Below are positions 54,046-62,716 of a stretch of DNA of 64,000 nt, piece after piece (position 1 is the first letter of the stretch; each line of letters begins with the position of its first letter). This stretch comes from Longispora albida DSM 44784. Lineage in GTDB: Bacteria > Actinomycetota > Actinomycetes > Mycobacteriales > Micromonosporaceae. The stretch covers positions 819,333-883,332 of the forward strand of contig NZ_KB903813.1 in NCBI RefSeq assembly GCF_000379825.1, in the 5' to 3' direction. The notes below the pieces were generated by a model, which worked only from the letters and a program-made list of their open reading frames with translations, searched no databases and had not been told where the DNA came from. Made by a program: the position numbers and the translations under genes.

Positions 54046-55218
54046 ATGGCGCGGGAGTACATCACCCGGAGGGCAGTGCCCATGATCTACTCCATCCCCC
54101 TCGCCGAGGCCATCACCGAGTACCAGGCTTCGAGCCTGTTCTCTCGGCTCGCCAAGTCGACGCAGCGCCAGCGCCGCACCACCCTCGCGCGGCTGCTGGC
54201 CGTCGCGGCGAACATCAGCTCGACCGACCTGTCGGTGAGGCACATTGACTTGTGCTTGCAGGATCTCGAACACGGCGACACGCACCTCGGCGGGCGGCGT
54301 AAGGGCAAGACGCAGCGCAGCCTGAACAACGACCGGGCGCACCTCGCCGGGTTCCTGGAGTGGATGCGGTCGTCTCGGTCGTACATCTCGCCGAGCTTCA
54401 ACCCGGTCGCCGAACTCAAGTACTCCAAGAAGACGCCTAGCCGGAAGATGCTCCAGATTCCGGCGGTCCGCTTCGGCGAGATGCTCGACGCCGCCGGGGC
54501 GCGTCACCCGGTTGAGCGGATGGCTTGCGCGATCGGGGCTTACCTGGGGTGCCGCCCCGTTGAGGCCGCGATGCTCACGGTCGACAGCGTTGATTTCGCG
54601 CGGCTTGAGATCGACCTGCTTGTAGAGAAGACCCACCAGCGGCTCACGATGCCGATGTGCCTTGAGCTGCGTGACGAGCTGGTCGCCTACTTCCAGTGGT
54701 ACAAGAAGGTGACGGGCCGGACGAAGCTGCTGCCGGGCTGGTACCTGCTCCCGGCGCGGCTGGTGATGGGATCGCCTGGGCTGCGCCGTGGGCTGCGCGC
54801 AGCGCCGGGGGCTATCCGGATGGTGCCTGACTGGCCGATCGACCCGGAGCAGCCGTTTGGGCGGGCGGGAATCGGTAAGGCGGTCAAGCACGCGGCGGAA
54901 GCTGTGGGCTACTCCGGTCCTGAGCTGGATTGGGTCGGCGGGCACACCATGCGCCGGTCGGCGGCCCGTGCGCTGTACGAGAAGCTGCGCGACAGCGGGC
55001 GCGACGATGCGCTCGTGATGGTTCAGCACCTGCTTGGGCACAAGCAGATCACTACGACGATGGCGTACATCGGGATCGACACCCACCGCGACAAGCTGCG
55101 GGGGCTGCTTGCCGGTCAGCGGATGTACGACGCGCCGGGCGTGGCGGGTCAGGGCGCCGATGTGGTCGAGCTGGACACCCGGCGGCCCGGGGCCGAGTCC
55201 CGGCGGCGCGCGGCGTAG
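54046..55218 (+). CDS. int: Tyrosine recombinase (integrase)
   Basis: 390 aa from ATG 54046, behind a GCGGGGGCC ribosome-binding run; GTG 54010 would overlap the palindromic block. An N-terminal SAM-like/core-binding domain (about 10-130, ITEYQASSLFSRLAKSTQRQ) precedes the catalytic domain with Arg170 (GCRPVEA), His300 and Arg303 (HTMRRSAAR), His332 (LLGHKQ) and Tyr341 (TTMAYIG). All five residues of the tyrosine recombinase active site are present, so it should be functional. Sequence and position mark the left end of an integrated element. The Arg-rich C-tail (RRPGAESRRRAA) is a likely DNA contact. Confidence 0.92.
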   Translation: MAREYITRRAVPMIYSIPLAEAITEYQASSLFSRLAKSTQRQRRTTLARLLAVAANISSTDLSVRHIDLCLQDLEHGDTHLGGRRKGKTQRSLNNDRAHLAGFLEWMRSSRSYISPSFNPVAELKYSKKTPSRKMLQIPAVRFGEMLDAAGARHPVERMACAIGAYLGCRPVEAAMLTVDSVDFARLEIDLLVEKTHQRLTMPMCLELRDELVAYFQWYKKVTGRTKLLPGWYLLPARLVMGSPGLRRGLRAAPGAIRMVPDWPIDPEQPFGRAGIGKAVKHAAEAVGYSGPELDWVGGHTMRRSAARALYEKLRDSGRDDALVMVQHLLGHKQITTTMAYIGIDTHRDKLRGLLAGQRMYDAPGVAGQGADVVELDTRRPGAESRRRAA

Positions 55219-55275
55219 TCAGTCCTGAATGGAGAAGGCCCCGGATGAGTCTCAGTCACCCGGGGCCGATTCATG

Positions 55276-55773
55276 TTAGGACACGTGGCACCACGTGGCC
55301 GAGGCGAGTTCTAACCGGGTCCGGAGTAGCAGGACGCGGCCCCCGCGGTCGCGCCTGCATTCCGTGGTGAGCTGTTCGAAGTGGCGCCGCTCGCGGGTGC
55401 CGAGCGTGTCCAGCCGTACGACGAGCATGTCGCGTTCAACGCCGAGCAGGAACGCCGCGCCCTCGACTCCGCCGTCAGCGGCGACCATCGCGGCGGCGAG
55501 ATCCTCAAGGGCGATCAGCCGCGCCGAGGCGGCCCGCTCCGGGCACCGCGCCCCGAGGGCGCCCGCGCTGCCGGAGTGCTCGGCGCGTGCGTCCGCGATA
55601 GCCAGCGACGAGCGCAGCCCGGCCGTGTTCACGGTGTCGGGCACCAGGTAGCCGCCGTGCTGGGGGCTGTACCGGGCCGACCGCCATGACGGCATTCCGG
55701 GCACGAAGATGATGGGCCGCAGCCGGATCGCGTTAGCGGCTACTGGGTCGTAGGTGTTGGTGAACAGCTCCAT
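55276..55773 (-). CDS. Phage-element protein of unknown function
   Basis: 165 aa from ATG 55773, with GGAGGAAG eight bases upstream. The N-terminus (MELFTNTYDPVAANAIRLRP) and a later Asp/Glu/Arg-rich helix (ERDMLVVRLDTLGTRERRHF) are the only marked parts. No signal, TM or known motif. It is transcribed against the integrase, like the repressor candidate. Not recognised. Confidence 0.6.
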   Translation of the reverse strand: MELFTNTYDPVAANAIRLRPIIFVPGMPSWRSARYSPQHGGYLVPDTVNTAGLRSSLAIADARAEHSGSAGALGARCPERAASARLIALEDLAAAMVAADGGVEGAAFLLGVERDMLVVRLDTLGTRERRHFEQLTTECRRDRGGRVLLLRTRLELASATWCHVS

Positions 55774-55992
55774 TCCGGTTCTTCCTCCACTCCCGGGGCA
55801 GCGCGAGCACACACCGCCCCGGCCCCGTACTGCTCGAACAGGCGTTCGAGAGGAGCCCCGATCATACGAGACTCAAGCCCAGCCTCTCCGATCCCGCCGT
55901 GTGAGATAGACCCTGGAAACGTGACGAGTCAACTTGTGACCGAAGAGACGATGGCGGTACATGATCACACAGGGTGAACCCGGGCGCACTTG
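55774..55992. other. Intergenic region of the element
   Basis: About 219 bp between two leftward genes; apart from the ribosome-binding site of the previous entry I see no supportable feature. Confidence 0.3.
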
Positions 55993-56865
55993 TTATTTCC
56001 GGCGTTTGCCCACTATGGAAATAATGTTGTCGGTTTGGGGTGGCGCCTCGGTGGCGTAGATGATCGCCAGTGCCGCGCGCACCGCTGAGTGGATCGCTTC
56101 TTTGCTGGGCTCGGGCAGCTCGTCAGCCTCGGGCGGTATCCGGTGGGCGAAGAAGGACAGCGCCGCCGCCCCGTCCATCCGGAACCCGAGCCCCGCCGCG
56201 GTGGCGAGCACGACTTCGCCGGGTGTGACGCCGAGGGCGCGGGCGAGACCGTGGATCGTGGCGACGCGCGGAAACTCTGAGTTTTCCCCCTTCGCCAGTC
56301 TTTGCACGGTGGTGGGTGACTTGACCCCCACGTCGCGCGCCAGCTCGGCGAGGGACCGCTCGCCCCGGTGCGCCCCGATCAGTCCCGCGAGGGTCGGGCC
56401 GGTCAGGGTGGCGGGGGCTGGCTGAGGGGGTACCTCGTAGCGCTGCACGCCGAGCGCCAGGTCGACGAGCCCCCATGTCAGATCGAGGATGGTGTCGAGC
56501 AGCGGGCCGGGTATCTCGTCGGTCTCCGGCGGGAGGTCGGCGGCGAATGTGCGCCGGGGCGTCTCGCTGAGGCCCATGTCGATGCCGAGGCCCTGCGCCG
56601 CAGCCTGGACCGCGCCGAGCTGGGTGACCCCGAGCGCGGCGGCGAGTTCGCGCAGTGTCGCCGGAAACGGAAACTCCGTGTTCACGCCGTCGCGGAGCTT
56701 GCGCAGCCCGCCCGCATCGAGCCCGACCGCCGCCGCTAGCGCCTCGTGTGTGATGCGCCCGTGCTGCTCCGTGATCAGCCCGGCCAGCGTTAGCACGTGT
56801 TTTCCCAGGTCAGCATTGCTGTTCAGTGTCCTTCCGTGACACACGGGTCGCTCTCCCGCGCACAT
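55993..56865 (-). CDS. Regulator with two tandem HTH domains (repressor candidate)
   Basis: 290 aa from ATG 56865, with AGAAAG upstream; the start is uncertain. Two copies of an XRE/lambda-like helix-turn-helix unit: residues about 24-130 (ITHEALAAAVGLDAGGLRKLRDG, then FPFPATLRELAAALGV) and about 165-265 (SLAELARDVGVKSPTTVQRLAKG, then FPRVATIHGLARALGV). Each is followed by a LPPETDE or IPPEADE motif and a helix. The internal symmetry implies a duplication and binding of paired operators. Divergent from the early operon, as expected for a lysogeny repressor. A C-terminal Lys/Arg tail follows. Confidence 0.75.
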   Translation of the reverse strand: MCAGERPVCHGRTLNSNADLGKHVLTLAGLITEQHGRITHEALAAAVGLDAGGLRKLRDGVNTEFPFPATLRELAAALGVTQLGAVQAAAQGLGIDMGLSETPRRTFAADLPPETDEIPGPLLDTILDLTWGLVDLALGVQRYEVPPQPAPATLTGPTLAGLIGAHRGERSLAELARDVGVKSPTTVQRLAKGENSEFPRVATIHGLARALGVTPGEVVLATAAGLGFRMDGAAALSFFAHRIPPEADELPEPSKEAIHSAVRAALAIIYATEAPPQTDNIISIVGKRRK

Positions 56866-57203
56866 GTCTTTCTACAGGGTTGTTGCATCAACACAGTGAC
56901 CCGCATCTCGAACAGCCGCACTAAGCCTTTCAGTCTGAGTCCGGGCGGACTTGATCTTAAAGTGTTGACGCTGCCCCGGGTCGCACATAGGTTCGAGGTG
57001 TGCCGCAAGGGCGCTTGACCTTTGAGAACTCCATCAGTGCAAGCACTACCAGCCCGCCTCGCCAGCGGGCCGCCCCCGCCTGACTCCTGGTCGGCAGCCC
57101 GCTCACGCCGGGCCGGGGTGCGCGCAACGCGGCGGAACCCCGCCGCGCGCCCCGTGTAGTCACTTTGAGTACGCGATAACTGAATACTGAGATTGGAGGC
57201 ACT
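56866..57203. promoter_or_regulatory. Control region of the element (338 bp)
   Basis: Holds a clear rightward promoter, TTGACG at 56965-56970 and TAGGTT at 56988-56993 with a 17-base spacer, predicted start near 57000. An inverted repeat AGTCC-GGGC-GGACT (56938-56951) lies just upstream, another AGTGC-AA-GCACT (57036-57047) downstream, and a strong GC hairpin (57121-57150, GCGGCGG-AACC-CCGCCGC) in the ~200-base leader. Operator and attenuator roles are plausible. The ribosome-binding site of the next gene is TTGGAGG, ending 4 bases before GTG 57204. Confidence 0.6.
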
Positions 57204-57437
57204 GTGATCGAGGTGCTTACCGACACCCGCCGGGAGGTGCTCGCCAGCATCGCCGGGTACACCCGTGAGCACGGGTACCCGCCCAGCCTGCGAGAGATCG
57301 CCTCGGCGACCGGGCTGAGCGCGACGACCGCCGATTACCACCTCCGGCGCCTGGCGAACAGCGGCTACCTGCGCCGCGCCTACGGCCGGTCCCGGTCGCT
57401 GGTCCTCACCGACCTCGGAACGGCGGTGACCCTGTGA
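57204..57437 (+). CDS. LexA-like winged-helix protein, no peptidase domain
   Basis: 77 aa from GTG 57204 with GGAGG. TDTRREVLASIAGYTREHGYPPSLREIASATGLSATTADYHLRRLANSGYLRRAYG is the LexA N-terminal wHTH. The C-terminal peptidase half of LexA is missing, so it cannot self-cleave. It may be an early regulator. The stop overlaps the next gene by 4 bp. Confidence 0.85.
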   Translation: MIEVLTDTRREVLASIAGYTREHGYPPSLREIASATGLSATTADYHLRRLANSGYLRRAYGRSRSLVLTDLGTAVTL

Positions 57438-57742
57438 CCACCGAACCGGTTGCCCTCGACGACCTCGCGGGCACGATCGACGCCTACCGGCGGTTCCGGG
57501 CCGAGGCCGATCGGTGGACGAGTGCTGCCGCTGAGCTGCGCCGCGTGATCGAGGCACGGCTCGCCGACGCCGATGTCGGGACTATCGCCGGGCGCCCGGT
57601 CGTGCGGCACACCAGCTACACCGAGCGCCGGGTCGACATGCAGAAGCTACGGCTTCTGAGCCCGGCGAATCTGGTCGAGCAGTGCACCGCGACGACCACC
57701 CGCCGCCGGTTCTCGCTCGTCGAGGGCGAGGCGATCGAGTGA
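57434..57742 (+). CDS. Small phage-type protein of unknown function
   Basis: 102 aa. A central helix EADRWTSAAAELRRVIEARLADADVGTIAGRPVVRHTSYTERRVDMQKLRL suggests a small nucleic-acid or recombination accessory protein, commonly found before RecB-like nucleases in actinophages. No firm family. It is coupled by 4-bp overlaps on both sides (57434-57437 and 57739-57742). Confidence 0.65.
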   Translation: MTTEPVALDDLAGTIDAYRRFRAEADRWTSAAAELRRVIEARLADADVGTIAGRPVVRHTSYTERRVDMQKLRLLSPANLVEQCTATTTRRRFSLVEGEAIE

Positions 57743-58470
57743 GCTTGTTCTCTGCGCCCGCCGGGGCCGATCCGCTCGGCACGGCGATCAAGGGGGTTGT
57801 GCGTGCCGCCTCCGCCGGGGCACCCCGGTCGCGGCAGCGCACCATAGGGCCGAGCAGCGCGGGACACCCGTGCGCCCGGCGCGTCGGGTACGAGCTGGCG
57901 GGCACCGAGCACGTGAACGCCAGCTCGGACCCCTGGCCCGCGATCGTCGGCACGGCGGTACACGCCTGGCTCGCTGATGCTTTCGCCCAGCACAACCGGC
58001 GCGAGGGCCGCGACCGGTGGCTCGTCGAGCAGCGCGTCGCGGTCACGCCGACCATGAGCGGCACCGCCGACCTGTTCGACACCGCCTCGGGCACCGTGAT
58101 TGATCACAAGGTGCTCGGCGCCGACAGCCTCAAGAGCATCAAGCGCGACGGGCCGGGGCAGCAGTACAGGACGCAGATCCACTTGTACGGCTACGGTCTC
58201 GCGCGCGCCGGGCACGACGTGCGCCGCGTGGCTCTGGCCTGCTACCCCCGGTCGGGGTTCCTCGACGGGCTGCACGTGTGGTCTGAGGACTACGACGACG
58301 CGCTCGCCGCCGACGCTCTCGCCCGCCTCGCCGGAGTCGCCGAGCTGTCCCGGCTGCTCGACCCGGCGGCGCTGCCCGCCGAGCCCGGCGCGGGCTGCAC
58401 CTGGTGCCCGTTCTGGCGCCCTGGTGGTCCCGCCGATGCGGCCGGATGCCCCGGAGCGGCAACGGCATAG
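57739..58470 (+). CDS. PD-(D/E)XK nuclease with Fe-S cysteines (Cas4/RecB-like)
   Basis: 243 aa from GTG 57739, overlapping the previous stop. Nuclease motif: Asp111 (GTADLFD), Asp122-His-Lys124 (VIDHKVLG), with QYRTQIHLYGYGL later as motif III. Four Cys, Cys45 (HPCARR), Cys220 and Cys223 (CTWCPF) and Cys237 (GCPG), match the 4Fe-4S arrangement of Cas4, AddB and Exo5 nucleases. It probably resects DNA ends to single strands for phage recombination or replication. No CRISPR array is near, so a CRISPR role is not indicated. Confidence 0.85.
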   Translation: MSLFSAPAGADPLGTAIKGVVRAASAGAPRSRQRTIGPSSAGHPCARRVGYELAGTEHVNASSDPWPAIVGTAVHAWLADAFAQHNRREGRDRWLVEQRVAVTPTMSGTADLFDTASGTVIDHKVLGADSLKSIKRDGPGQQYRTQIHLYGYGLARAGHDVRRVALACYPRSGFLDGLHVWSEDYDDALAADALARLAGVAELSRLLDPAALPAEPGAGCTWCPFWRPGGPADAAGCPGAATA

Positions 58471-58543
58471 CCGGGTTCCGCAGCACGCACGACCGGCCAC
58501 TGTGGCCGGACAACTCCACAACAACTGAACAGAGGAACCACTC

Positions 58544-59077
58544 ATGACTTTCGCAGCACCCGCCGCCAGCGGCGGTGACAAGCTCGCCGAGCGCGATGTA
58601 CTCGGCCACCTGCTGATCGTGCGTCCGAGCGAGTACGTCGAGCAGATCACCACCGCGTTCGGGGACAAGGACGCCGTAAGGGTCAGCGTGGTTGACCTCG
58701 ACGCCGCCGACCCGAACACCGGGCAGCCGGGCAGCCAGTACGACGACGTGCTGTGGTTCGGCGGGCGCCTGGTTGGCAGCCTCAAGCGCCAGGTGGGCGA
58801 GACGATCCTCGCGCGCATGGCTCAGGGCAGCCTCAAGCCCGGCGCCACTGGCAAGCCCCCGTACGAGCTGCACGACGCCACGAGCGACCCGGCCGCGGTC
58901 GCTCGGGCCGAGGCGTGGATCGCCGCGCACCCGAGGTTCACCGCCCCGGCCGCGAGCGCCAGCCCGGCCCCGGTGGCGACGCCCGCCCCGGCACCGGCCG
59001 CCGTGCCTGCCGCGCTGCTCGACCAGCTCGGCCCGGAACAGCGGGCGCTGTACGAGAAGCTCGCCGCTCAGGGCTAG
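58544..59077 (+). CDS. Phage-element protein, unknown, with Ala/Pro-rich tail
   Basis: 177 aa. GGAACC precedes ATG 58544. The N-terminal ~110 residues (DVLGHLLIVRPSEYVEQITTAFGDKDAVRVSVVDLD and DDVLWFGGRLVGSLKRQVGETILARM) look like a compact beta-rich fold, followed by an Ala/Pro spacer and an acidic C-terminus (LGPEQRALYEKLAAQG). Position between the nuclease and the methyltransferase suggests a DNA-binding or ssDNA-binding accessory, but nothing proves it. Confidence 0.6.
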   Translation: MTFAAPAASGGDKLAERDVLGHLLIVRPSEYVEQITTAFGDKDAVRVSVVDLDAADPNTGQPGSQYDDVLWFGGRLVGSLKRQVGETILARMAQGSLKPGATGKPPYELHDATSDPAAVARAEAWIAAHPRFTAPAASASPAPVATPAPAPAAVPAALLDQLGPEQRALYEKLAAQG

Positions 59078-59079
59078 CC

Positions 59080-60063
59080 GTGGCGCTGCATCACGTGAGC
59101 CTGTTCGCGGGCGTCGGCGGGTTCGATCTCGCCGCCGCCCGCGCCGGGTGCGCCCCTGGCGCCGCCGTCGAGATCGACGAAGCCGCGCGGGGCGTGCTGT
59201 CTGACCGCTTCCCCGAGCTGCCTGTGCTCGGCGACATCCGCGAGGTAACTGCACATGATCTCCGGGCAGCTCTCCCTGCCGGGGCTGACGACCTGCTCGT
59301 CACCGCCGGTTGGCCCTGCCAAGACCTCTCCACCGCCGGTAACCGCGCCGGGCTCGACGGCGCCCGAAGCGGGTTGTTCTTCGAGTTCGCCCGGCTCGTC
59401 GACGAGCTGCGCCCCGCCTGGCTGCTCGCCGAGAACGTCGTCGGGCTGCTCACATCCGGCGGCGGGCGCGACATGGGCGCCGTCCTCGGGACGCTGGCCG
59501 ACCTCGGGTATCGCGTGTGCTGGCGGGTACTCGACGCTCAGTTCTTCGGAGTACCCCAGCGACGCCGCCGCGTCTTCCTTCTCGGCCATCGCGGCGACGG
59601 AGATCCCGCCGCAGTACTACTTGAGCCCGAAAGCAGCTCAGGGCATCCTGCGCCGCATCGACCGCCGGGGCCGCCGACTGCCGCCGGACCTTCGCGCGGC
59701 GCTGGCCCTGCTCGCAGCGACCGAGAGCCCGTAGTCGTCGGCCCGCTCCAGACCAGCCGCAGCCCGCGCGGGCACGGCACGGCGGGCGTGAACGATCAAT
59801 ACGTCTTGGCTGGTCACATCCGCACCGCCGGTCCGTCCGCCGTCCGCCGCCTGGTCCCGCTGGAGTACGAGCGGCTACAGGGCTTCCCGGACGGCTGGAC
59901 CTCCACATCGCACGGCCGTCCCCAGGGGGATGTGCCCCGGATCTCGCAGCTCGGTAACGCGGTCGCCGTGCCGGTCGCCGAGTGGATCACCCGCCGGGTG
60001 GTCACACACCACAACTCCATCAGTGAAAGGAGCACCCGCCTTGTTCGACCGCGAAGAGGTTGA
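59080..60063 (+). CDS. DNA (cytosine-5) methyltransferase
   Basis: 327 aa from GTG 59080. C5-methyltransferase motifs in order: I LFAGVGGFDLAAA, IV GWPCQDLSTAGNRAGL (catalytic Cys in PCQ), VI LLAENV, VIII QRRRRVFLLG, and X near QLGNAVAVPVAEWI; the target-recognition region is short. No restriction partner is adjacent, so it is likely a phage or orphan methyltransferase for protection or regulation. Its 3' end overlaps the next gene by about 23 bp in another frame, around the TTG start at 60041. Confidence 0.92.
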   Translation: MALHHVSLFAGVGGFDLAAARAGCAPGAAVEIDEAARGVLSDRFPELPVLGDIREVTAHDLRAALPAGADDLLVTAGWPCQDLSTAGNRAGLDGARSGLFFEFARLVDELRPAWLLAENVVGLLTSGGGRDMGAVLGTLADLGYRVCWRVLDAQFFGVPQRRRRVFLLGHRGDGDPAAVLLEPESSSGHPAPHRPPGPPTAAGPSRGAGPARSDREPVVVGPLQTSRSPRGHGTAGVNDQYVLAGHIRTAGPSAVRRLVPLEYERLQGFPDGWTSTSHGRPQGDVPRISQLGNAVAVPVAEWITRRVVTHHNSISERSTRLVRPRRG

Positions 60064-62716
60064 GAACTGGCTCGCGCTGCTACATGGCGACTCACCGGGG
60101 CGGGTAGCGATCTCCGGCACCGACGCATGGGCCGGACGATCCTTCGCCGTCGACCAGCTCGACCAGGCCGCCGCCTACGCGCAACAGCTCGACGCCGAAG
60201 GCCGCGCCGGGGTGTACGTCCGGATGACCACCATCACCCGAGCCCCCGCCCGGGGCGAACGGGGAGGGGCGAACCTGTCCGCCGCGCTCCCGGCGCTGTG
60301 GGCAGACCTCGACATCGACGGCCCCGGCCACAAGATGCCGCCCGGCTCGCTGCCGCTCCCGCCGACCGAGGCCGCCGCCCGCTCGATCATCACCACGTCG
60401 GGACTCCCTGACCCTTCACTGTGGATTCACAGCGGGGGCGGGCTCTACCCGATCTGGTACCTCACTACCCCGCACGTCATCGACGGCGACCTCGACCAGC
60501 TCGCGGCGCTGTCGGCGAAGTGGCAACACATCATCGGGGCGAGCGCGACCCGGCTCGGCTGGCATTACGGCACCGGCGTCGGTGACCTGGCGAGGGTGCT
60601 GCGCTTGCCGGGCTCGGTCAACCGCAAGACGAGCGACCCCCGCCCGTGCCGGATCATCGAGGCGGAAGGCGCCTCGTTCACGCTCGGCGAGCTGCTCGAC
60701 GCCGCCGCCGCGATCGAGCTGCCCACGGCAACGCCGCCTGTGGCCGCTCCGGCCGCACCCCGGTCGCGGGATGTCGCCTCCCGGTTCAAGTCGCCCGGAG
60801 GGTCCGGCCCGTTCGACGCGCTCGCCGAGCACGCCACGTGGGCCGACATTCTCGCCCCCGAGGGCTGGACCCTGGTAGCTCACGAGCGCACCGGGGCCGA
60901 GCTGTGGAAGCGGCCCGGCGACTCGTCCTCGGCGTACTCGGCGCGGGCAAACATCAACGGAGTACCCAGCCTGGTTGTGCACTCCGACGCCGCCGGGCTC
61001 CCCTCCGGCCCGGGGCAGCGCCTCACGATGGGCCGAGTCTGGGCTCACCTGCACCACCACGGCGACGAGCAGGCCGCAGCCCGCGACCTCGCCGCCGCCG
61101 CCGCTGGTACCGCCGGGGCATCCCGCGCCGCGCTCGCGCTGCCGGGCACGGTGCTCGCCGCGATCCGGGGCACCCGGGGTGTCCGTGTCCCGGCGCCCCG
61201 CGCCAGCCCCGAGAACCCGCCGCCGAGGGCGGCCCCCTCGACCGAAGCGGCGTCGGCCGCGCCGGTCGAGCGACGCCTCGCCCTGGTCGACGGCACCGCC
61301 GCCCGTGCTCTCCCCGATCCTGAGCCGGACCCCGGACCGGCGGCGGCGCTGCCCGTGTCCTACAGCGACGACGGTAACGCCGTGCTGCTGGTCGACGCGA
61401 TCGGCGACCGGGTGCGCTACGTCCCCGAGCGCGGGCTCTGGCTCACGTGGGACGGGGCGCGCTGGGTATGGGACACCGCCGGGACGGTGATCGAGCACGC
61501 CCGGCGGATCGTGCGGGCTATGCCTGCCGACGACGATGCGGCCCGCAAGCACCGTTCCCGGTCGCTGGGCCGCTCGGCCCTTGAGGCGATGGTCGCCCTC
61601 GCCCGCACCGACCGCCGTGTCGTCGCCCCGGCCGCGCTGCTCGACGGTGACCCGTTCGCGCTGTGCACCCCGGGCGGCACGGTCGACCTTCGTACCGGAG
61701 CGCTCCGGCCGTCTGACCCGGGCGAGCTGCACACCCGGTCCGCGCTCGTCACCCCCGACCCCGGGCACCCAGTCGAGCGCTGGTCGCGGTTCCTCGCCGA
61801 CACGTTCGGCGGCGACCCGGCGCTCGCCGGGTACGTGCAACGCCTGGTCGGGTACTCGGCGACGGGCCGCGTGACTCACCATGTGCTGCCGTTCCTGCAC
61901 GGGTCCGGCGGCAACGGCAAGAGCGTGTTCATGGATGTCGTCAAGCGGCTACTTGGGACATACGCGGGTACCGCCCCCGCCGGGTTCCTCATGTCCGGGC
62001 GCGAGCAGCACGAGACCGAAGTCGCCCGCCTCGACGGCATGAGGTTCGTCATCTGTAGCGAGGTCAACCAGGCCGACCGGTTCGACGAGGCCAAGATCAA
62101 GCTTTTGACGGGTGGCGATGAGCTGACCGCGAGGTTCCTGCACAAGAACCACTTCGAGTTCGTGCCGTCCCACACGCTGTGGCTGATGGGCAATCACCAG
62201 CCCAGCGTCAAGGCGGGCGGGGTGTCGTTCTGGCGGCGTCTGCGCCTGGTGCCGTTCACCCGCACCGTGCCCGAAGAGCAGCGCGAGGAAGGTCTCGCCG
62301 ACCGATTGGTCGAGCAGGAGGGGCCGGGCATCCTCGCGTGGATCATCGCGGGCGCTATCGACGCGCTCGCTCACGGGCTGCGTGACCCCGACAGCGTGCG
62401 TGCGGCGACCGCCGACTACGCCGCCGAAGAGGATCACCTCGCGAGGTTCGCAGACGACCGGCTGCACATCGGGGGCGGCGCGCTGGTGCGCGCCAGCGTC
62501 GGGGACGTGCGGGCCGCCTACGAATCCTGGTGTGCCGAGGAAGGCGAGCGCCCGATCTCGTCGCAGATGTTCGGGCGCGAGCTGCGCACCCGGTACGACG
62601 TTCAGCCGCACCGCAGCAACGGGCGCCGGTTCTACCTCGGCGTGACCCTGCTGGAAGCGGCACCCGAAAGCGGCACGGAAAGCGGCACTGCGTCCCGTCA
62701 CTGGGCCGACCGCTAG
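60041..62716 (+). CDS. Primase-helicase (AEP primase, D5_N, SF3 helicase)
   Basis: 891 aa from TTG 60041, eight bases after AAAGGAG. N-terminal archaeo-eukaryotic-type primase: LWADLDID (DxD, about 86-92), IHSGGGLYPIWYL and VLRLPGSVNRK (motif III). After a spacer comes the D5_N region, then SF3 helicase: Walker A GSGGNGKS (621-628), Walker B-like FVICSEVN (about 668-675) and sensor WLMGNHQ (about 714-720). This is the P4-alpha/phage replication-initiator layout: it binds the origin, unwinds it and makes primers. The iteron-like cluster just downstream is a candidate origin. Confidence 0.92.
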   Translation: MFDREEVENWLALLHGDSPGRVAISGTDAWAGRSFAVDQLDQAAAYAQQLDAEGRAGVYVRMTTITRAPARGERGGANLSAALPALWADLDIDGPGHKMPPGSLPLPPTEAAARSIITTSGLPDPSLWIHSGGGLYPIWYLTTPHVIDGDLDQLAALSAKWQHIIGASATRLGWHYGTGVGDLARVLRLPGSVNRKTSDPRPCRIIEAEGASFTLGELLDAAAAIELPTATPPVAAPAAPRSRDVASRFKSPGGSGPFDALAEHATWADILAPEGWTLVAHERTGAELWKRPGDSSSAYSARANINGVPSLVVHSDAAGLPSGPGQRLTMGRVWAHLHHHGDEQAAARDLAAAAAGTAGASRAALALPGTVLAAIRGTRGVRVPAPRASPENPPPRAAPSTEAASAAPVERRLALVDGTAARALPDPEPDPGPAAALPVSYSDDGNAVLLVDAIGDRVRYVPERGLWLTWDGARWVWDTAGTVIEHARRIVRAMPADDDAARKHRSRSLGRSALEAMVALARTDRRVVAPAALLDGDPFALCTPGGTVDLRTGALRPSDPGELHTRSALVTPDPGHPVERWSRFLADTFGGDPALAGYVQRLVGYSATGRVTHHVLPFLHGSGGNGKSVFMDVVKRLLGTYAGTAPAGFLMSGREQHETEVARLDGMRFVICSEVNQADRFDEAKIKLLTGGDELTARFLHKNHFEFVPSHTLWLMGNHQPSVKAGGVSFWRRLRLVPFTRTVPEEQREEGLADRLVEQEGPGILAWIIAGAIDALAHGLRDPDSVRAATADYAAEEDHLARFADDRLHIGGGALVRASVGDVRAAYESWCAEEGERPISSQMFGRELRTRYDVQPHRSNGRRFYLGVTLLEAAPESGTESGTASRHWADR

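Noticed and set aside
57739-58470. CRISPR-Cas locus suggested by the Cas4-like nuclease
   Set aside because: No repeat-spacer array or other cas gene is found in the window.
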